64,000 nucleotides of DNA. It comes from Agromyces protaetiae (GTDB lineage: Bacteria; Actinomycetota; Actinomycetes; Actinomycetales; Microbacteriaceae). Each line of letters opens with the position of its first letter. Within the stretch, counting starts at the first letter, position 1. A program made the translations under genes and the position numbers. The stretch covers positions 2,294,001 through 2,358,000 of the forward strand of contig NZ_CP133018.1 in NCBI RefSeq assembly GCF_030866785.1, written 5' to 3'. The notes beneath the pieces were generated by a model. The model did not search any database. It saw only the letters and a program-made list of their open reading frames with translations, and was not told the origin of the DNA. Positions 44,870-54,488 of this stretch are shown here, piece after piece.

Positions 44870-46225
44870 ATGAGAACCCATGGCAACGGTGCCATCTCCG
44901 TCAGGCCGCGTATGAACGCCGTCCGACGGCGCACGCTGGTCGCCGCGATCACGACGACGACGGCCCTCGCCGTCCTCGCGGGCTGCGCCTCACCTGGCGC
45001 GTCCACATCGTCCGGCGACCTCTCCGAGGACGGGCCGCTCTCGATCACCTGGTACGGCTCCGACGCCCGCAACGCCGCCGTGCAGGAGGTCGTCGACGGG
45101 TTCGCCGCTCAGGCGGAGGGCGTCGACGTCCAGACTCAACCCACCACGTTCGAGGCGTACTGGGACCGGCTCTCCGTCCAGTCGTCCGGCAACACGATGG
45201 CCTGCGTGGTCGCGATGCAGTCCCGCTACGAGGCGCGATACGAAGCACGGGGCTCGCTTCTGGTACTCGACGACCTCATCGCGGACGGCACGATCGACGT
45301 CTCGGGGATCCCGGACGAGGTGCTCGAAAGCCAGCGCGCCTCCGACGGCAACCTCTATGTCATCCCGTTCGGCATCTGGTACGAGGGTGCCACCCTGAAC
45401 ATCCCCTTCATCGAGCAGTCCGGGCTCGCCGCGCCCGACGCCGACACCTGGGAGGACTACCTCGAATGGGGTGCCGCAGCGGTACCCGCGATGCCCGACG
45501 GCGTCTGGCCCCTCACCGACCGAGGCGGCGAAGTGACCCAGTTCCAGGCCTTCGCCATCGAACGCGGTGAGAACCTGTTCGAGGACGACGGCATCGGGTT
45601 CAGCGCAGACACCCTCGTCGACTGGCTGGAGCTGTGGTCCGGTGCGATCGAAGACGGCGTGGTGCCGCCCGCGGGCACGACCGCTGAGCAGGTCGGCGTG
45701 CCGACCGCGCAGACACTCGTGGCGCAGGGGCGGGCGATGGTCTCGAGCACGGGCGACAACAACATCTCCGACATCCAGCTGACGCTCGATCAGAACGGGC
45801 TGGGCACCGTCTCGATCGCGCCGTCGCCGACAGGGACGAAGCCGCAGGTAGTGGGGACCAACGGCTGGGCGATCTCGTCGAACTGCGGGAACACCAAGCA
45901 GGCCACGGCCTTCATCGACTACTTCGTGAACTCCGACGAGGGTGCCACGATCCTGCAGGCGCAGACCGGTCTGCCTCCCGTGTCCTCCGTGCTCGACAGC
46001 CAGATCGCACGGCCTGAGACGTCCGCCGCGATCAAGGAGCGCGCGGCGCTCTACCAGCAGCTGCTCGCCGACGGCGCCGTCGTCGATGTCTGGCCCGATG
46101 CGACCCAGCAGCTCGTCACCCAGTTCCGCACCGCGTACGAGGAGGTCGCGTTCGGACGCATGTCGGCCGAGGACTCCGCCGAGACGTTCATCGAGCAGGC
46201 CGAGGCCGCGCTCTCCGGCTTCTGA
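44870..46225 (+). CDS. Sugar ABC transporter substrate-binding lipoprotein (family 1)
   Basis: Extracellular receptor for a carbohydrate importer, 451 residues. There is a longer than usual, basic N-terminus, then a hydrophobic segment and lipobox LAGC with the lipidated Cys near residue 38. The mature protein opens SITWYGSDARNAAVQEVVDGF, typical of family 1 (MalE/UgpB-like) receptors, and has the TNGWAISSNCGNTKQATAFI region near the hinge. ATG 44870 is preceded by AAGGA seven bases upstream; an ATG at 44855 that overlaps the previous stop is the alternative. The importing permeases follow directly. Confidence 0.92.
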   Translation: MRTHGNGAISVRPRMNAVRRRTLVAAITTTTALAVLAGCASPGASTSSGDLSEDGPLSITWYGSDARNAAVQEVVDGFAAQAEGVDVQTQPTTFEAYWDRLSVQSSGNTMACVVAMQSRYEARYEARGSLLVLDDLIADGTIDVSGIPDEVLESQRASDGNLYVIPFGIWYEGATLNIPFIEQSGLAAPDADTWEDYLEWGAAAVPAMPDGVWPLTDRGGEVTQFQAFAIERGENLFEDDGIGFSADTLVDWLELWSGAIEDGVVPPAGTTAEQVGVPTAQTLVAQGRAMVSSTGDNNISDIQLTLDQNGLGTVSIAPSPTGTKPQVVGTNGWAISSNCGNTKQATAFIDYFVNSDEGATILQAQTGLPPVSSVLDSQIARPETSAAIKERAALYQQLLADGAVVDVWPDATQQLVTQFRTAYEEVAFGRMSAEDSAETFIEQAEAALSGF

Positions 46226-46280
46226 TCCGCGGGTCGGGGGCGTGCGCCCGCGCACGCCCCCGACCGCCAGAAAGGCGATG

Positions 46281-47267
46281 ATGACCTCACTCTTGAAGCG
46301 CGAAGACCTCGCGCACGTCCCTACGGCCCCCGCCCCCGGCGGACCACCCGCCGTCGGCCGGCGGACCTGGAGCGAACGCCGGCGATCGAACGTCGCGGCG
46401 TACGTGTTCCTGAGCCCCTGGCTGCTCGGATTCTTCGGCATCACGGCGATCCCGATGCTGGCGTCGCTGGTGCTGTCGTTCACGAACTTCTCCGGCTCGT
46501 TCCAGACGATGCAGTGGATCGGGCTCGAGAACTACCGACTGATGTTCTTCGTCGACCCGGCGTACTGGGGCTCGGTGCGGGTGACGTTCCTCTACGTGTT
46601 CCTCTCGGTGCCGGTCATGCTCGCCTTCGCGCTCCTGATCGCGACCGTGCTGAACCGCGGCATCCGTGCGCTGGGTCTCTACCGCACCATCTTCTACATC
46701 CCTTCGCTCCTCGGCGGCAGCGTCGCCATCGCGGTGCTCTGGCGCTTCGTGTGGGGTGAGACCGGGCTGCTGAACAACATCCTCGCGTGGTTCGGTGCGC
46801 AACACGGCAGCTGGATCGGCGACCCCGACACCGCGCTCATCACGATCATGGTGCTGAACGTGTGGACCTTCGGGTCCCCGATGATCATCTTCCTCGCGGG
46901 TCTGCGTCAGGTGCCCGGAGAACTCTACGAGGCCGCAGCCCTCGACGGCGCCGGCCGGTGGGCGAGGTTCCTTCACATCACCCTGCCCTCCATCTCGCCG
47001 GTCGTGCTGTTCAACGGCATCCTCGCGATCATCGGCGGGTTCCAGGCGTTCACACAGGTCTATGTCGTGAGCGGCGGCACCGGCGGACCGGCGGGCTCGA
47101 CGCTGTTCTACACACTGCTGCTGTATCAGCGCGCCTTCAGCGAGCTGCGGTTCGGCTATGCGTCGGCGATGGCCTGGGTGCTGCTGGTCGTCATCGCGGC
47201 GGCCACCGCAGCGATCTTCGCCAGCGGGCGGTTCTGGGTGCACTACGGGAACGAGGACGATCGATGA
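46281..47267 (+). CDS. Sugar ABC transporter permease (MalF type)
   Basis: First permease of the carbohydrate importer, 328 residues, with a cytoplasmic N-terminus and six helices. The first helix (AAYVFLSPWLLGFFGITAIP) and YRTIFYIPSLLGGSVAIAVLW are typical of MalF/UgpA. The EAA loop is ELYEAAALDGAGRWARFLHI. ATG 46281 is preferred because AAAGG lies five bases ahead; the ATG directly before it (46278) has too little spacing. It ends in an ATGA overlap with the next permease gene. The ATPase is not in the operon, so a shared MsiK-type ATPase is likely. Confidence 0.93.
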   Translation: MTSLLKREDLAHVPTAPAPGGPPAVGRRTWSERRRSNVAAYVFLSPWLLGFFGITAIPMLASLVLSFTNFSGSFQTMQWIGLENYRLMFFVDPAYWGSVRVTFLYVFLSVPVMLAFALLIATVLNRGIRALGLYRTIFYIPSLLGGSVAIAVLWRFVWGETGLLNNILAWFGAQHGSWIGDPDTALITIMVLNVWTFGSPMIIFLAGLRQVPGELYEAAALDGAGRWARFLHITLPSISPVVLFNGILAIIGGFQAFTQVYVVSGGTGGPAGSTLFYTLLLYQRAFSELRFGYASAMAWVLLVVIAAATAAIFASGRFWVHYGNEDDR

Positions 47268-48139
47268 CGCTCACCATGGCCGGCTCCACGGCGCGCACCG
47301 GCACGGCGTCCTGGCGCGTACGGCGGATCCTCATCCACGTCTGTCTCGTCTCAGCCGCGTTCGTGATGGTCTATCCGCTGCTCTGGATGACGGCCTCGGC
47401 GTTCCGGCCGCCCGAGCAGGTGCTCGTCGAGAACGGCCTGTTCGTCGCCGACCCGACGCTCGAGAACTTCGAGATCGGCTGGCGCGCGATCGGCACGACG
47501 ACGTTCGGCACGTTCTTCACGAACTCGATCATCATCGCGGTGTTCGCCGTGATCGGGAACGTGATCTCGTGCGCCATGGCGGCGTACGCGTTCGCGCGGT
47601 TGAAGTTCCGCGGGCGCAAGGTGTGGTTCGCGCTCATGATCGGCACGATCATGCTCCCGTACCACGTGCTGCTGATCCCGCAGTACCTGTTGTTCAGCCA
47701 ACTCGGCTGGGTCGACACCTTCCTCCCGCTGATCGTGCCGAAGTTCCTCGCCACCGAGGCGTTCTTCGTCTTCCTGCTCGTGCAGTTCTTCCGGCTGATC
47801 CCGGGTGAGCTCATCGAGGCGGCGCGAATGGACGGTTGCGGCCATGCGCGGATCTTCCTGCGCATCATCCTGCCGTTGTCGATCCCGGCGCTCGCGACCA
47901 CCGCGGCGTTCTCGTTCATCTGGGCGTGGAACGACTTCCTCTACCCGCTGATCTACCTGACCAGCCCCGCGAACTACACCGTGCCGATCGGCCTCGCGAT
48001 GTTCGTCGACGCCTCAGGCACATCGAACTACGGCGGCCTGTTCGCGATGTCACTGCTGTCGCTGCTGCCAGTGATCGGCTTCTTCCTCGCCTTCCAGAAA
48101 CTCCTGCTGAACGGCATCTCGACGACGGGACTGAAATGA
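47264..48139 (+). CDS. Sugar ABC transporter permease (MalG type)
   Basis: Second permease, 291 residues, six helices. The N-terminal helix VCLVSAAFVMVYPLLWMTAS and the family signature FFTNSIIIAVFAVIGNV are clear, and the EAA loop is ELIEAARMDGCGHARIFLRI. The C-terminal GGLFAMSLLSLLPVIGFFLAF and the ending KLLLNGISTTGLK are characteristic of MalG/UgpE proteins. It overlaps the preceding permease and the following dehydrogenase gene by four bases each, so the whole stretch 46281-50836 is one coupled unit. Confidence 0.94.
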   Translation: MTLTMAGSTARTGTASWRVRRILIHVCLVSAAFVMVYPLLWMTASAFRPPEQVLVENGLFVADPTLENFEIGWRAIGTTTFGTFFTNSIIIAVFAVIGNVISCAMAAYAFARLKFRGRKVWFALMIGTIMLPYHVLLIPQYLLFSQLGWVDTFLPLIVPKFLATEAFFVFLLVQFFRLIPGELIEAARMDGCGHARIFLRIILPLSIPALATTAAFSFIWAWNDFLYPLIYLTSPANYTVPIGLAMFVDASGTSNYGGLFAMSLLSLLPVIGFFLAFQKLLLNGISTTGLK

Positions 48140-48936
48140 CCTCCGCATCCATCACTCAACGTCGCTTCGACGGCCGTGTGGCCGCCGTCACCGGCGCGGC
48201 TTCCGGGATCGGCCGCGCGACGGCGCTCCGGCTCGCCGCAGAGGGCGCGCACGTGGTCGTGATCGACCGGGCGGCCGAGGACGCCGAGCGGACGACGACC
48301 GCGATCCGCACCTCGGGCGGATCCGCCGAGACCGTCGTCGTCGACCTCGGCGACGACGCAGCGGTCTCCGCCGCGGGGACCTCGCTGGCCACACGACATG
48401 CGAGACTGCACGCGCTGGCGAACTGCGCGGGCGTCGTGCACGTCGACGGCTCGCAGGAGAACCCGTTCCTCGAGCGCGGACTCACCGGGTGGGACCTCGT
48501 CATGGGCGTCAACGTCCGCGGGCTCGCGGGCCTCGTCCTCGCCGTCGCCCCGGCGCTCGTCGCCGCCCGCGGTGCGGTCGTGAACGTCTCGTCCGAAGCG
48601 GCGTATCGTGCACGCGCGGGCCGCTGGATCTATGACGCGAGCAAGGCCGCGGTCGTCTCGGTGACCCGGTCGATGGCCGCGGCGTTCGCCCCCGACGGCG
48701 TTCGCGTCGTCGGGGTCGCCCCCGGCGGCACCATCACGGAGATGCATCTGCAAGACCACGCCGATCCGGAGGCGGCACGCGAACGCATGCGGCACGGCGC
48801 GAACGGCAACCTGCTGAATCGGCTCGCCGAGCCCGAGGAGATCGCCGCGGCGATCACCTTCGCCCTCAGCGACGACGCGAGTTTCATCACGGGCACGACG
48901 CTCGCGGTCGACGGCGGCGGAGCGGCGAGCCGATGA
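48136..48936 (+). CDS. Short-chain dehydrogenase/reductase
   Basis: SDR-family NAD(P)-dependent enzyme, 266 residues. The cofactor motif is TGAASGIG, the structural NAG motif appears as NCAG, the catalytic Ser is in VVNVSSEAAY and the Tyr-Lys pair in YDASK. The end, ASFITGTTLAVDGGG, is that of classical SDRs. The acidic residue after strand two (VVIDRAAED) favours NAD over NADP. In this operon it probably oxidises a sugar-derived alcohol. The specific substrate cannot be named. Confidence 0.92.
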   Translation: MTSASITQRRFDGRVAAVTGAASGIGRATALRLAAEGAHVVVIDRAAEDAERTTTAIRTSGGSAETVVVDLGDDAAVSAAGTSLATRHARLHALANCAGVVHVDGSQENPFLERGLTGWDLVMGVNVRGLAGLVLAVAPALVAARGAVVNVSSEAAYRARAGRWIYDASKAAVVSVTRSMAAAFAPDGVRVVGVAPGGTITEMHLQDHADPEAARERMRHGANGNLLNRLAEPEEIAAAITFALSDDASFITGTTLAVDGGGAASR

Positions 48937-49817
48937 GCACGAGATACGGCCTCATCGGACTCGGCAACGTCGGCGCCGACCTCGCGCGGGACGCCGTCTC
49001 CGCAGGGCTCGACGTCTCGGCCTTCGACATCGACCGCGCAGCACTCGATCGCGCCGTCGATGCGGGAGTGGCCCCCCGCGCTGACGCGAGCATGGTCGCC
49101 GCGGAGGCCGATGTCCTCATCCTCTCGCTCCCGAACTCGCCGATCGTGGACCGAGTGCTGGCCGACGGGGTCTTCGACTCGTTGCGCCCGGGATCCCTCC
49201 TCATCGACATGAGCACGAACCTCCCCGCTCGTGCCGTCTCGCTCGCCGCGGAAGGCCGCGACCGAGGGATCCGGGTGATCGATGCGCCCGTCACGTATGG
49301 GCAGCACGGCCTCGTCTCGTACGTCGGCGGGGCTGGCGCCGACCTCGAGCATGCGGCGACCTGGCTGGACGCCTCGGTGGTCGAGTGGATCCACGTCGGC
49401 CCGAACGGACACGGGCAGTACGCCAAGCTCGCGCAGAACATGCTGAGCGGCGTCGGGATGGGCATCGTCGCAGAGGTCCTGGGATTCGCGCGCGCGGCGG
49501 GACTGGACCCCGGCACCCTGCACGACGCGCTGCGACCGACGGGCGCGTACTCGGGGCTGATCGAGCGTGTCCTCCCCGCGATGCAGGAGCGACGGTACGG
49601 CTCGGCCGGCACCATGGCGCTGCACGCGAAGGACATGGGGTACGCGCTCCAGACCGCCGGCGACCTCGACGTGAGACTGCCGTTCACGGCCGCGCTGCAC
49701 GACGTGTTCGAACAGGTGCTCTCGGTCGGAGATCGCCGCTGGGGGCAGACCGCGCTCATCGAGTGGTGGTCTCCTTCGACTGCCCGACCGGACGACGGCC
49801 GGGGCGCGGCCGCATGA
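48933..49817 (+). CDS. NAD(P)-dependent oxidoreductase, 3-hydroxyisobutyrate dehydrogenase-like
   Basis: Beta-hydroxyacid dehydrogenase-family protein, 294 residues. The Rossmann start is YGLIGLGNVGADLARDAVSAG, split here as GLIGLGNVG for cofactor binding. The usual DAPVSGG substrate loop reads DAPVTYGQHG, an alteration with an inserted Tyr and Gln-His. The catalytic Lys remains in YAKLAQNML. Family members oxidise 3-hydroxyacids such as tartronate semialdehyde precursors or gluconate-like compounds. Here it most likely handles an acid formed late in the sugar pathway. It overlaps both neighbours by four bases. Confidence 0.88.
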   Translation: MSTRYGLIGLGNVGADLARDAVSAGLDVSAFDIDRAALDRAVDAGVAPRADASMVAAEADVLILSLPNSPIVDRVLADGVFDSLRPGSLLIDMSTNLPARAVSLAAEGRDRGIRVIDAPVTYGQHGLVSYVGGAGADLEHAATWLDASVVEWIHVGPNGHGQYAKLAQNMLSGVGMGIVAEVLGFARAAGLDPGTLHDALRPTGAYSGLIERVLPAMQERRYGSAGTMALHAKDMGYALQTAGDLDVRLPFTAALHDVFEQVLSVGDRRWGQTALIEWWSPSTARPDDGRGAAA

Positions 49818-50836
49818 CGCGCCCGATCGGAGTCGGCCTCGTCGGGCTCGGCAACAGCGGCTGGTTCTATCACGCGGAGGGGACGATCGAGCGGTCGTCC
49901 GACTTCGACCTCGTCGCCGTATGGTCGCGGACCCCCGCGCGCACGGCAGCCGCGGCCGAACGGTTCGACGCTCGCGGGCACGACGCGTGGGAACGCCTCG
50001 TCGTCGACGAGGCCGTCGACGTGGTCGTCGTCGCGACTCCCCACCATCTGCACGCCCCCGTCGCGCTCGCGGCCCTCGCTGCGGGCAAGCACGTCGTCGT
50101 CGAGAAGCCGATGGCGATGAACGCCACGGAATGCGCCGCGATGATCGCCGCCGCGGAGCGCGCCGGGCGAGTGCTCACCGTCTTCCACAACCGTCGCTGG
50201 GAACCCAGCTTCCTGCTGCTTCGCGAGCTCGTCGACTCGGGCGAGCTCGGTGAGGTCTGGCGTGTCGAGGAACGCCGGATGCACCGCGGCAGATACACGG
50301 TGCCGGGGGTCGATCGCCCGCACGCAGGTTCGGATCTGGCGTTGTGGGCTCACGAACCGGCCGGCGGAGGCGGCGTCACGAACCTGATCTCGCCACACCT
50401 CGTCGACCATCAACTCACGCTGCACGGCGGACCGCCGTCGACGGTGTCCGCGGTCACCCACACATTCTCCGATGACCGGGTCGACCACTACCTCGACCTT
50501 CGGCTCGGGTTCCCCGAGGGTCGGCTCGCGCGGATCGAGGTCTTCCGCGAAGACGTCGTCGACCTGCCGAAATGGGCGCTCTGGGGCACCCTCGGCACGG
50601 CGGTGTGCCCCGACTTCGAGACGTTGCGCGTCACGCTCGCAGACGGGCGGACCCGCACCTATGCCGACCTCGCCCCGCTCCAGGCCTGCGACGAGTTCTA
50701 TGACGGGCTCGCGGCAGCGATCCGCGACGGCTCACCACCTCCCGTCGACCCGCGCGATGCGGCCGCCGTCGTCCAGGTGATCGACCTCGCGCACGCCTCG
50801 GCGCGCGCTGGCGGAACGCTGCTCGAGTCCAGCTGA
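49814..50836 (+). CDS. Gfo/Idh/MocA-family oxidoreductase (canonical)
   Basis: Second sugar dehydrogenase-type protein of the operon, 340 residues. The Rossmann motif is GVGLVGLGNSGWFYH, and unlike the first paralogue it keeps GKHVVVEKPMAMN with the EKP lysine. The substrate-domain His pair is plausible in ISPHLVDHQLTLHG. It is likely to oxidise a ring hydroxyl of the imported sugar or its derivative with NAD(P). The gene begins in the ATGA overlap with the previous one and is followed by a 74-base gap before the next. Confidence 0.9.
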   Translation: MTRPIGVGLVGLGNSGWFYHAEGTIERSSDFDLVAVWSRTPARTAAAAERFDARGHDAWERLVVDEAVDVVVVATPHHLHAPVALAALAAGKHVVVEKPMAMNATECAAMIAAAERAGRVLTVFHNRRWEPSFLLLRELVDSGELGEVWRVEERRMHRGRYTVPGVDRPHAGSDLALWAHEPAGGGGVTNLISPHLVDHQLTLHGGPPSTVSAVTHTFSDDRVDHYLDLRLGFPEGRLARIEVFREDVVDLPKWALWGTLGTAVCPDFETLRVTLADGRTRTYADLAPLQACDEFYDGLAAAIRDGSPPPVDPRDAAAVVQVIDLAHASARAGGTLLESS

Positions 50837-50910
50837 CCCCGTCGCGGCTGCACGTGCGGCAAGATGGCCGTGGTGGCGACTCCGCTCCCAGTCGACGATT
50901 CGGAGGCCGC

Positions 50911-51792
50911 ATGATCTCCATTCCCGCAGGGACCCTGCTCATCGGATCCGACGAGTACTACCCCGAAGAAGGGCCCGTGACCGAACGCACGATCGAGGCG
51001 TTCGAGCTCGACGAGCACCCCGTCACGAACGCGCAGTTCGCACGCTTCGTCGAGTCGACGGGATACGTGACCGTCGCCGAACGGCCGCTCGACCCGGCCG
51101 AGTACCCCGGTCTCGCCGCCGACATGCTCGAGCCCGGCGGGCTGGTGTTCACGCCGACCGCCGGCCCGGTCGATCTCCGCGAGTGGCGACAGTGGTGGCG
51201 CTGGCAGCCCGGCGCGTCATGGCGCACCCCGAACGGCCCCGGCTCGACGGTCGTGGACCGCGAGGAGCATCCGGTCGTGCAGGTCGCATACGAAGACGCG
51301 AGCGCGTACGCCACCTGGGCGGACAAACGACTCCCCACCGAAGCCGAGTGGGAGTGGGCCGCGCGCGGTGGGCTGGTCGGCGCCCGGTACGCCTGGGGCG
51401 ACGAGCTCCACCCGGACGGCCGGCTCATGGCGAACACGTGGCAGGGCGCATTCCCCTATCGGAATACCGGCGCCCTCGGCTGGGTCGGCACCAGCCCGGT
51501 CGGCACGTTCCCACCGAACGGATACGGCCTGTCCGACCTGATCGGGAATGTCTGGGAATGGACGGCCGATGCATGGACCCCGCGGCACACCAGCGGCCCG
51601 GGACCGGACGCCGGAGACCGACCCAACCTCCTCGCCCCCGAGACCGCGTCAGCCGCCACCGCCCGACGGGTCACCAAAGGCGGGTCACACCTCTGCGCAC
51701 CCGAATACTGCGTGCGCTACCGTCCCGCGGCCCGCAGCTCGCAGACCGAGGACTCCGCGACGACGCACCTCGGCTTCCGCTGCGCGCGCTGA
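50911..51792 (+). CDS. Formylglycine-generating enzyme (sulfatase-modifying factor)
   Basis: FGE-sulfatase-fold protein, 293 residues. The copper-binding catalytic cysteines of true FGE are both present: Cys262 and Cys267 in KGGSHLCAPEYCVRYRPAAR, the same CxxxxC spacing and surroundings as in characterised FGEs. LGFRCA closes the fold as usual. Earlier marks are LDEHPVTNAQFARFV, RLPTEAEWEWAARGG and GNVWEWTAD. So it should convert a Cys in CxPxR of a type I sulfatase into formylglycine, not merely bind. GGAGG four bases before ATG 50911 sets the start. No sulfatase gene is in the window. Confidence 0.92.
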   Translation: MISIPAGTLLIGSDEYYPEEGPVTERTIEAFELDEHPVTNAQFARFVESTGYVTVAERPLDPAEYPGLAADMLEPGGLVFTPTAGPVDLREWRQWWRWQPGASWRTPNGPGSTVVDREEHPVVQVAYEDASAYATWADKRLPTEAEWEWAARGGLVGARYAWGDELHPDGRLMANTWQGAFPYRNTGALGWVGTSPVGTFPPNGYGLSDLIGNVWEWTADAWTPRHTSGPGPDAGDRPNLLAPETASAATARRVTKGGSHLCAPEYCVRYRPAARSSQTEDSATTHLGFRCAR

Positions 51793-51817
51793 GCATCAAG
51801 CCCGGCGCCACCACGCC

Positions 51818-54403
51818 CTACCCGCGCGTGGCGATGTTCACCAGCTTCGGCGCGCGCACGATCACGTTCACGATCTCGCGCTCGCCCACAGCCCGCGCCA
51901 CCCCGGCCGACGCTCGCGCCAGCTCCTCGAGCTCGTCGGCCCCGATCTTCGGCGACACCACGAGCCGGTCGCGCACCTTGCCGTCGACCTGCACGATCGC
52001 GGTCACCTGCTCCTCGACGAGGAGCGCCCGGTCGGCCTTGCGCCACGGCACGTGCGCCACGGTCGGCTCGTACCCGAGCCGCTGCCACATGTCCTCAGCG
52101 GTATACGGTGCGAACAGGTCGAGGATGACCGCGGTCACCTCGGCCGCCTCGCGCACGGCCGCGTCGCCGGCACCCGGCCCCGAGTCGATCGCCTTGCGCG
52201 TCGCGTTCACCAGCTCCATGAGCCGGGCCACGACCACATTGAACTTGAAGGACTCGACCAGCCCCGGGGCATCCGCCAGCAGCCGGTGCGTCACGCGCCG
52301 CAGCGCCTGGTCGCCGGTCTTCCACTCGACGTCCGGTGAGGACGTGATCTCGCCCGAGATCCGCCACGCGCGAGCGAGGAACTTGGCCGCGCCGACCGGC
52401 GAGACATCCGCCCAGTCGATGTCGTCTTCGGGCGGGCCCGCGAAGGCCATCGTGACGCGGAGCGCGTCGGCGCCGTGCGCCGACAGCTCGCTCGCGAACT
52501 CCACCAGGTTGCCCTTGGACTTGGACATCTTCGCGCCGTCCATGATGACCATGCCCTGGTTCAGCAGCGACGTGAAGGGCTCGGTGAAGCTCAGGTAACC
52601 GAGGTCGAACAGCACCTTCGTGACGAACCGCGCATAGAGCAGGTGCAGAATCGCGTGCTCGACGCCGCCGACGTACTGGTCGACGGGCATCCACTTCTCG
52701 GCCTCGGCGACGTCGAACGGCTTCTCGTCGTCGTTCGGGTTCAGGAACCGCAGCGGATACCACGAGCTGTCGACGAACGTGTCCATCGTGTCGGAGTCCC
52801 GCTTCGCGGGGCCGCCGCAGTTCGGGCAGGCGACGTTCACCCAGTCCTCGGCGGCGCCGAGCGGGCTCGCACCCTTGGGCTTAAGGTCGAGTCCCTCGGC
52901 GTCGGGCAGCCGCACGGGCAGGTCCGACTCGGGCACGGGCACCTCGCCGCACTCGGCGCAGTGGATGATCGGGATCGGCGTCCCCCAGTACCGCTGGCGG
53001 GAGATCAGCCAGTCGCGCAGCCGGAAGTTCTTCGCGGCGCGGCCCAGCCCGCGCTCCTCGAGCAGGTCGATCGCCCGTCGGATGGCGTTCGACTTCGAGA
53101 GTCCGTCGAGCGGCCCGGAGTTGATCAGCCGGCCCTCGCCGGTCAGCGCCTGCCCGGTCGACGCGGGGTCGAGCGGCGGCAGGTCCTCGGGCAGCATCGG
53201 CTCGCCGTGCTCGTCGAGCGGGATCACGGGGATCACGCCGGTGACCGGCTGGTTGGTGTCGACGACCACGCGCACGGGCAGGCCGAAGGCGCGCGCGAAG
53301 TCGAGGTCGCGCTGGTCGTGGGCGGGCACCGCCATGATCGCGCCGTGCCCGTAGTCGGCGAGCACGTAGTCGGCGGCCCAGATGGGCAGCCGCTCACCGT
53401 TGATCGGGTTGATGGCGTAGCGCTCGAGGAAGATGCCGGTCTTCGGCCGGTCGGTCGAGAGCCGGTCGATGTCGCTCTCGGCGCGCACCGACCCGAGGTA
53501 CTCGTCGAAGCGCGTCTGCACCTCGGGCGACGCACCGGCCACGAGCTCGGCCGCGAGCTCGGAGTCGGGCGCGACGACCATGAAGGTCGCCCCGTAGAGC
53601 GTGTCGGGCCGCGTGGTGAAGACGGGCACGGATGCCTCGCGCCCCTCGATCGCGAACTCGACGTCGGCACCCGCTGAACGGCCGATCCAGTTGCGCTGCA
53701 TGGTCACGACCTTCGCCGGCCACGCCCCCTCGAGCTGCTTCAGGTCGTCGAGCAGGCGGTCGGCGTAGTCGGTGACGCGGAAGTACCACTGCGTGAGGGC
53801 CTTCTTCGTCACGACCGCGCCGCAGCGCTCGCAGTGCCCGTCGATGACCTGTTCGTTCGCGAGCACGGTCTGGTCGACCGGGCACCAGTTCACCTGGCCG
53901 TCTTTGCGGTACGCGATGCCCTGTTCGTACATCTTGAGGAACAGCCACTGGTTCCACTTGTAGTACTCGGGGTCGCTGGTGTGCAGCTCGCGGCTCCAGT
54001 CGAAGCTCGGCGCGTACTGCCGGAACGACCGCTTCTGCTGGTCGATGTTCGCGTAGGTCCACTCGCGCGGGTCGATGCCGCGCTTGATCGCGGCGTTCTC
54101 GGCCGGGAGGCCGAACGAGTCCCAGCCGACCGGGTGCAGTACGTCGAAGCCCTGGTGACGCCAGTAGCGCGCGACGGTGTCGCCGTAGCCGAACGCCTCG
54201 GCGTGCCCCATGTGCAGGTCGCCCGAGGGGTAGGGGAACATGTCGAGGATGTACTTGCGCGGCTTCGTGTCGCCCGGCTTGCCGGCCTTGAACGGCTCGA
54301 GCTCATCCCACACCGGAAGCCACTTCGCCTGGATCTCGGCGAAGTCATAGGCGCCCGGGTCGGCGTGCTGGGCGGAATCCTGCTGATCGGCCACGTGACT
54401 CAC
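51818..54403 (-). CDS. leuS: Leucyl-tRNA synthetase
   Basis: Class I synthetase charging tRNA-Leu, 861 residues. The HIGH-type motif is [14 protein letters not shown], the editing (CP1) site has [11 protein letters not shown], and KMSKSKGN is the signature loop. C-terminal anticodon-binding and tail domains are complete, ending with [13 protein letters not shown]. The N-terminus is uncertain: GTG 54403 and GTG 54394 both lack a strong ribosome site. No T-box leader is visible upstream. Its stop is 25 bases from the FGE stop; the two genes converge. Its neighbour in related genomes would be comEA, now 10 kb away. Confidence 0.96.
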   Translation of the reverse strand: MSHVADQQDSAQHADPGAYDFAEIQAKWLPVWDELEPFKAGKPGDTKPRKYILDMFPYPSGDLHMGHAEAFGYGDTVARYWRHQGFDVLHPVGWDSFGLPAENAAIKRGIDPREWTYANIDQQKRSFRQYAPSFDWSRELHTSDPEYYKWNQWLFLKMYEQGIAYRKDGQVNWCPVDQTVLANEQVIDGHCERCGAVVTKKALTQWYFRVTDYADRLLDDLKQLEGAWPAKVVTMQRNWIGRSAGADVEFAIEGREASVPVFTTRPDTLYGATFMVVAPDSELAAELVAGASPEVQTRFDEYLGSVRAESDIDRLSTDRPKTGIFLERYAINPINGERLPIWAADYVLADYGHGAIMAVPAHDQRDLDFARAFGLPVRVVVDTNQPVTGVIPVIPLDEHGEPMLPEDLPPLDPASTGQALTGEGRLINSGPLDGLSKSNAIRRAIDLLEERGLGRAAKNFRLRDWLISRQRYWGTPIPIIHCAECGEVPVPESDLPVRLPDAEGLDLKPKGASPLGAAEDWVNVACPNCGGPAKRDSDTMDTFVDSSWYPLRFLNPNDDEKPFDVAEAEKWMPVDQYVGGVEHAILHLLYARFVTKVLFDLGYLSFTEPFTSLLNQGMVIMDGAKMSKSKGNLVEFASELSAHGADALRVTMAFAGPPEDDIDWADVSPVGAAKFLARAWRISGEITSSPDVEWKTGDQALRRVTHRLLADAPGLVESFKFNVVVARLMELVNATRKAIDSGPGAGDAAVREAAEVTAVILDLFAPYTAEDMWQRLGYEPTVAHVPWRKADRALLVEEQVTAIVQVDGKVRDRLVVSPKIGADELEELARASAGVARAVGEREIVNVIVRAPKLVNIATRG

Positions 54404-54488
54404 AATCGGTTTCGCTGCTCGGCCGGGCGGGGACACCGGCCATGATCGAGGGCACGCCGAAGACGCGGGACGCACCCGAAGTCCCAGC

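Noticed and set aside
54404..54488. T-box or other leader ahead of leuS
   Set aside because: The spacer is only 85 bases to pabB and shows neither a T-box motif nor a terminator pair.
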